Assembly (NCBI RefSeq): GCF_021869535.1
Contig: NW_026262712.1
Span: 52,208,384 to 52,272,383, forward strand
Direction of reading: 5' to 3'
Length of the DNA stretch: 64,000 bases
DNA from: Mytilus californianus
Taxonomy: Eukaryota > Mollusca > Bivalvia > Mytilida > Mytilidae
The position numbers and the translations under genes are program-made. Under the pieces are notes generated by a model, which saw only the letters and a list, made by a program, of their open reading frames with translations, was not told the DNA's origin and searched no databases. Shown in pieces: positions 58,141 through 64,000 of the stretch (its first letter is position 1; each line of letters begins with the position of its first letter).

Positions 58141-60076
58141 TTTTATATGTTGCCCCTTTTAATTCTTTTCTTTTCTATTTTTGACGCGGGTGTTAGATAT
58201 TGGTTCTTGTTTTGGCTTTGGTGTTAATTATTGTTATGTAAAACCGAAATTACCCTGTTATCGCGTATGTAACCTTTTCAGCGCTCGACTGATACCCTGT
58301 TACTTATTCGCTACTTATTTGTTCCTTATTCGATTTTTATACTTTGCGCCTTTTTAATGCTCTATTTTTTAGTCTCTGGTGTTAGTTCTAGGTTTGTAGA
58401 CGTGAAATAAACCTAAAGGCGCGTATGTACCAGTTTCCGCGCTCGACTGATAACCTGTTACTTACTTATTCGCTACTTATTAGTTCCTTATTCGCTTTTC
58501 ATACGTTGCACCTTTCTAATGCTTTCTGTATTTTTATTGTCTTGTCTCTGGTGTTAGCTATGGGTTCAGAGACGTGAAAAAAACCTATTAGCGCGTATGT
58601 TTCCGTTTCAGCGCTCGATTGATTCCTGTTACTTATTCGATATTATTCGTTCCTTATTCGCCTTTTATACGTTGCACATTTTTTATGCCTTTTTGTTTCT
58701 TTTCTTGTCCCTGATATCAGCTCTGGGTTCGTAGAGGTGAAATAACCCTATATAGATATAGAAAGATGTGGTATTAGTGCCAATGAGACAACTCTCCATC
58801 CAAGTAACAATTTATAAAAGTAAACCATTATAGGATACCTGTTTTCGCGCTCGACTGCTATCCCGTTACTTATTCGTTCCTTGTTCGCTTTTAATGTGTT
58901 GCCCCTTTTAATGCTTTCTTTTCTTTTCTTTTCTTATTTTTTCTCACTCTGGTGTAAGATATTTCTTCGAGGAGATAAGAGTACCCTGTTAGCGGCATTG
59001 TACCCGCTTCCGGATTCGGCCCATACCCTGTTACTTATTCGTTCCTTATTCGCTTGTTATACGTTGCACCTTTTTAATGCTTTATTTTCGTTTACTTTCT
59101 TGTCTCTGGTGTTAGTTCTTGGTCCATAGAGATAAAATAACCCTTTTGGCCCGTATGTACCTGTTTCGGCGCTCGTCAGAGACGTGAAAAAAAAACCCAA
59201 CCTATTAGCTCGTATGTTTCCGTTTCAGCGCTCGATTGATACCTGTTACTTATTCTATATTATTCGTTTCTTATTCGCCTTTTGAACGTTGCACCTTTTT
59301 TATGCTTTTTTTGTTTCTTTTCTTGTCCCTGATGTCAGCTCTGGGTTCGTAGAGGTAAAATTACCCTATAAGCCCCTATATACCTGTTTCCGCGCTCGAC
59401 TTCTACCCCGTTACTTATTCGTTCCTTGTCCACTTTTAGTGTGTTGCCTCTTTTAATGCTTTCTTTTCTTTTCTTTTTCTTCACCCTAGTTTATATACGT
59501 TGCACCTTTTTTATTGCTATTTTTTTGTTTCTTTTTCTTGTCCCTGATGTCAGCTATGGGTTCGTAGAGGTGAAATAACCCTATTAACCCCTATATTCCT
59601 GATTCCGCGCTCGACTGCTTCCCCGTTACTTATTCGTTCCTTGTTCGCTTTTAATGAGTTGCCCCTTTTAATGCTTTCTTTTCTTTTTTTTTTACTCTGG
59701 TTTATATACGTTGCACCTTTTTTATGCTTTTTTTTCTTTCTGGTGTTAGCTATGGGTTTGTAGAGGTGAAATAAACCTACCAGGACGTATGTACCCAGTT
59801 CAGCGCTCGACTGATACCCTGTTTCTTTTTCGCTACTTATTCGTTCCTTAATTAATGCTTTTTTTTCTTTTCTTTTCTTTTCTCTGGTGTTAGTTCTGAG
59901 TTTGTAGAGGTGAAATAAGCCTATTATCTCGTATGTACCCGTTTCCGTGCTCAACTGATAACCTGTTACTTATTCGTCTTTTATGTGTTGCACCTTTTTT
60001 ATGCTTTCTTTTCTTTTTTTTTTTTTGTCTCTGGTGTTACCTATAGGTTCGTAGAGGTGAAATAAGCCTATTAGAC
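58141..60076 (+). repeat. Satellite block A, ~165 bp unit
   Basis: Each unit reads roughly 'gcgctcgactgataccctgt', 'tacttattcgttccttattc', 'tatacgttgcacctttttaa', 'tgctttcttttcttttcttg', 'tctctggtgttagctctggg', 'ttcgtagaggtgaaataacc'. About eleven diverged units are present, with lengths of roughly 145-215 bp because the TTATTC and TTTTCT parts expand and shrink. Codons do not stay open. The frames of 80-134 codons in it are artefacts. Confidence 0.9.
58756..58833 (+). repeat. Mytilid-repeat fragment embedded in a satellite unit
   Basis: 'gaaagatgtggtattagtgc', 'caatgagacaactctccatc' and 'taaaccattatagg' match 23605-23675. They are flanked on both sides by satellite sequence ('gtgaaataaccctatata' before, 'atacctgttttcgcgctcg' after). 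Confidence 0.8.
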
Positions 60077-61715
60077 ACTAGAGGTTTCCCGGTTTGCTAC
60101 CGTACCAACCGTAGTACGAACTGGGAGCTGTCATTGAACTTTTGAAAATAATTCATATAGTCCCTTAATGTCAACGTACGTTTAATGGATCATTACCAAA
60201 AGTATTTGGAGGAATTTTAGCTACAACTTGGTATTAATTTCATGTGGATATTTTTCCTATTCATAACAAACAATATTGTGTGTACTTTAATAATGCTTTC
60301 AACCAACCGTTGCACAAACGGTTTATAATTAAGATTTATTTCCCCTGAAATTGCACAGGCAAAAAGAAGCTAAATATAAAGCACATTCAAATTTATCTAA
60401 TGTTCGCCTGTTATATTCATATAACAGTATAGAATAAAAAGGTTGGCATTTTTTGAGGTATGCTTTTAGAAAACATGATAGAATAAGAGCTATTTTAGCA
60501 TACAAAATTGACCTCATTGAAAATGTATTAATGATGAAGATAAATAAAAAACCTGTTTCGGTAATTAAAATTACTGTCATCAGAAACCTTGTGTGCCAGT
60601 CACCTTAAAGTCTAACTAATTAACCCGTCTGAGCATCTCTCCAAGTATACATAAAAAAACTTGTGTCATATCGGTGATCAACAAACATTACTAATAAATA
60701 ATCAATATCAATTCTTCGCATCCTTTAATAGAATTTAATATTGTCACTTATTTGAGTAATTCAAATTCTTCATCTATACCATTCTGATATTTTTCTGCAT
60801 TTTCGCAAAAATCGTCATACACACGTATGAGAAATTTTACCAAAGTTAAAAGTACAAAGAAAGGTCAAATAAAAAATACGCTAATAAAATATTCAAAGAA
60901 CACAAGTGTCATTACAATTTACTATAATTAGATGACAATTGTTCTAGTCTTTTAAATTCAATGATTCAAGACATTGGTGGGTCTTTTCATCAGCAACATA
61001 ATACTGATGCTTATTTTTCAATATTTTTTCAATTTACTTTTTTAGAAGTCATTTCTAGAAAAAAAATCATCTTTAGTTGTTAATAAAAAAAGATGAAAAG
61101 AGTGCCCTTTTCTAACTCAAAATAAAATCTCAGCTCTCTCAACGTGTCGGCTCAAGAAAAATCTTCTGTTGTAATGATCGAAATAGATTACTTACATAAG
61201 AAAAATTTCAAAATCATGCAGGAACTAATTATGAAATCAACACAATTTTAACACGTTAACGAATATAAATTACATCAGTAACACGTGTTTTAGGAAGTAA
61301 TTCATACATATTATTTTAATTATTCCAAATTCTGTTTTATACATAGGAAAAAAATCTTTATTTTTCTATAAATAAACGAAACAGAAACAAATCATATAAC
61401 AAACAACAACCAAAATATATATTTAGAATCTCAAGGCCGTGTCAACTCAGTTCGTTTAAGGTCTGTTTGATTCATACACTTGTTCACAACTAAATAATCT
61501 CATAAAGAATCATTAACAAAGTGTTCAGAAAACGTAAAAATCGTTTTCAAATAAAACCTTAAGCTAGTTTTGTGCTAATATGCATTTCAATTCTTTTAAT
61601 TTTATCATGATGAATAAAATAATCTCGTGCACCAAATGATACCTCCAAAACATCACTAACTGTTGTGTTACGTACCAACCGTACCTGATACGTAGCAAAT
61701 CGGGAAACCTCTAGT
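60077..61715. mobile_element. Inverted-repeat element of 1.64 kb inside the satellite
   Basis: The ends 'actagaggtttcccggtttg' and 'caaatcgggaaacctctagt' are inverted, with 'ctaccgtaccaaccgta' / 'cgtaccaaccgtacctg' as a second, direct-like block just inside. Satellite sequence resumes at both sides. No transposase is present; the 83-codon minus frame (60329-60580) is not recognised. A target duplication is not clear. Confidence 0.75.
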
Positions 61716-63500
61716 AGCAGGTATGTACCCGTTTCAGCTCTAGACCGTACCCTGTTACATATTCGTGCCTTATTCGCCGTTTATACGTTGTACCTTTCTA
61801 ATGCTTTCTTTTCTTTTCTTTTTTTTGTTTCTGGTGTAAGCTATGAGTTCGTAGAGGTGAAATAACCCTATCAGCGCGTATGTACCCGTTTCAGCCCTCA
61901 ACTGATACCCTGTTACTTATTCGTTCCTTATTCGCTTTTTATACGTTAAACTGGTTTAATGTCATCTTTTCTTTTCTTTTCTTGTCTCTGGTGCCAGCTC
62001 TGGGGTCGTAAGAGATGAAATAATCGTATTAGTGCGTATGTACCCGTTTCAGCGCTCGACTAGTACCCTGTGTACTTATTCGTTCCTTATTCGCTTTTTA
62101 TGTGATGCACCTTTTTATGCTTTCTGATAATTATCTGATAACTGATAAGCTGTTACTTATTCGCTACTCGTTCCTTTTTGGCTTTTTATGTGTTGCACCT
62201 TTTTTATGCTTTCTTTTCTTTTCTTTTCTTGTCTGTGGTGTTACTTATGGGTTCGTAGAGGTGAAATAAGCCTATTAGCGCGTGTTTATCCGTTTCCGCG
62301 CTCGACTTATACTCTGTTTCATATTCTTTCCTTGTTTGCTTTTTATACGTTGCACCTATTTTAATGTTATCTTTCCTTTTATTTTCTTGCCTCTGGTGCT
62401 AGCTCTGGGTTCGTAGAGGTAAAAGAACCCTATTAACGGATATGTCCCGTTTCAGCGCTCAACTGATACCCTGTTACTTATTCGTTCTTTATTAGCTTTT
62501 TATACGTTAAACCTGTTTAATGTTATCTTTTCTTTTATTTTTTGTCTCTGGTGCTAACTCAGAGTTCGTAGAGATGAAATAACCCTATTAGCGCGTATGT
62601 AACAGTTTCAGCGCTCGACTGGTACCCTGTGTTCTTATTCGTTCCATATACGCTTTTTATACATTGCAATTTTTTTAATGCTTTCTTTTCTTTTATTTTC
62701 TTGTCTCTGGTGTAAGCCATGGGTTCGTAGAGATGAAATAAACCAATTAGCACGTATGTACCCGTTTCAGCGCTCCACTGAAACCCTGTTACTTATTCGT
62801 TACTCATTTGTTCCATATTCGCTTTTATACGTTTTACTTTTTTAATGCTTTATTTTTCTTTTTATTTTCTTGTCTCTGGTGTCAGTCCTTAGTTTCTAGA
62901 TATGAAATAACCCTGTAAGCGCGTATGTACCCGTTTCAGCGCTCGACTGAAACCCTTATACTTATTCGTTACTTATTCTTTTTTTATGCGTTGCACCTTT
63001 TTAATGCTTCCTTTTCTTTTCTTTTCTTGTCTTTGGTGTAAGATATTGGTTTGTAGAGGTAAAACAACCCTATCAGCGTGTATGTTCCCGTTTCAGCGCT
63101 AGACTGATACCCTGTTACTTATACGCTACTTATTCGTTCCTTTTCGCTTTCTGTACGTAGCACCTTTTTAATGCTTCTTTTGTCTTTTATTTTCTTGTTT
63201 CTGTAGAGGTGAAATAACCCTTTTTGCGCATAGGACCAGTTTCCGCGACCGACTGATATCCTGTTACTTATTCTTTCCTTATTCGCTTTTTATACGTTGC
63301 ACCTGTTTAATGTTATCTTTTCTTTTATTTTCTTGCCTCTGGTACTAGCTTTGGGTTTGTAGAGGTGAAATAACCCTATTAGCACGTATGTACCCGTTTT
63401 AGCGGTCGATTGGTACCCTGTTACTTGTTCGTTCCTTATTCGCCAAACTATACGTTGCAAATTTTTAATGCTTTCTTTTCTTTTATTTTTTTGTCTCTGG
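61716..63500 (+). repeat. Satellite block B, ~165 bp unit
   Basis: About eleven units of the same satellite as block A in the same orientation. They are better preserved: 'gtacccgtttcagcgctcga', 'ctgataccctgttacttatt' and 'gggttcgtagaggtgaaata' recur regularly. There is no gene. Confidence 0.9.
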
Positions 63501-64000
63501 TTTACCTCTACGAACCCAGGGCTAGCACCAGAGGCAAGATAACAAAAGAAACATTAAATAGGTGCAACGTATAAAAAGCGAATAAGGAACAAATAAGTAA
63601 CAGGGTATCAGTTGAGCGCGGAAATGGATACATACGCTCTAATATTGTTATTCCATCTTTACGAACACATTGCTTTATCTAGAGACAAGAAAATAAAAGA
63701 GAATAAAAGCATTAAAAAGGTGCAACGTTTAAAAAGCGAATAAAGAACGAATACGCCACAGGGTATCAATCGAGTGCTGAAACGGATACATACTCGCTAA
63801 TAGGATTATTTCATCTCTACGAACCCATAGTTTACACCAAAGACAATAAAAGAAAAGAAAAGAAAGCATTAAAAGTTTGCCAACGTATAAAAATCGAATA
63901 AGGAACGAATAAGTACCGAGTAAGTAACAGGATATCAGTCGAGCGCGGAAACGGGTACATATGCGCTAATAAGGTAATGTCACCTTAACGAACCCTGATT
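63501..64000 (-). repeat. Satellite block C, inverted orientation, runs off the window
   Basis: At about 63500 the sequence switches from the plus words ('tttttgtctctggttt') to the reverse complement of the unit: 'acctctacgaacccagggct', 'aggtgcaacgtataaaaagc', 'gaataaggaac' and 'aacagggtatcagttgagcg'. Three inverted units are visible to the window end. Confidence 0.9.

Noticed and set aside
59550..59954. 134-codon Lys-rich frame in the satellite as a gene
   Set aside because: Pure satellite sequence; the Lys codons come from the TTTTCT runs on the opposite strand.

Overview
The window looks like nuclear DNA of a marine mussel, most probably Mytilus or a close mytilid. It is AT-rich, gene-poor and intron-bearing, and it is packed with interspersed repeats that I recognise as typical of mytilid genomes: the family reading 'aagatgtggtatgattgcc...gagacaactctcc', the 'cgaaacgcgcgtctggcgta' family, tRNA-derived V-SINE-like elements, and a 'gctcacctggcccgaagggcc' element with an internal tandem array. 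No bacterial-style operon, rRNA gene, CRISPR array or intact transposase gene is visible. Species assignment rests on memory of repeat families, not on a search.

Layout. 1-16.2 kb: a large, eroded inverted duplication (arms about 1.07-6.36 kb and 8.78-16.19 kb) carrying two divergently oriented copies of a small secreted EF-hand-like gene (1271-1676 on minus; 14404-16163 on plus). The arms differ by insertions: a ~2.7 kb inverted-repeat element in the left arm, a 1.06 kb element of CCATACGCGTATGG palindromes in the right arm, and a ~1.17 kb intron in the right gene that the left gene lacks. The spacer holds a reverse-transcriptase relic and a SINE. 16.2-27.8 kb: non-coding DNA, a 329 bp GTAC-rich MITE, dispersed repeats and a decayed hAT/ZMYM1-like transposon. 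27.8-34.9 kb: a ~7 kb foldback structure with ~0.45-0.5 kb arms of AT-rich short repeats; its left arm is split by a ~3 kb TTAA-flanked element with perfect 17 bp ends, while the other arm keeps the empty site. 34.9-42 kb: palindromic hairpins, small inverted-repeat elements and homopolymer G/C tracts. 42.5-45.5 kb: a SINE with clear target duplications, then a broken Penelope-like reverse transcriptase interrupted by two later insertions. 46.7-50.0 kb: two more inverted-repeat elements.

50.9-55.2 kb: the best-supported gene, a three-exon claudin/PMP22-like four-transmembrane protein of 214 residues with consistent splice phases. 56.0-64.0 kb: a roughly 165 bp satellite that runs off the window end, interrupted by a Helitron-like element with its own ~166 bp array, by a 1.64 kb inverted-repeat element and by a short mytilid-repeat fragment, and switching orientation near 63500.

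The host genes do not form a visible pathway: one claudin-like membrane protein and one pair of secreted EF-hand-like paralogs. The main story is layered transposon insertion and inverted duplication. The most promising biology is the rapidly diverging paralog pair and the recurrent long-hairpin and motif-array elements.
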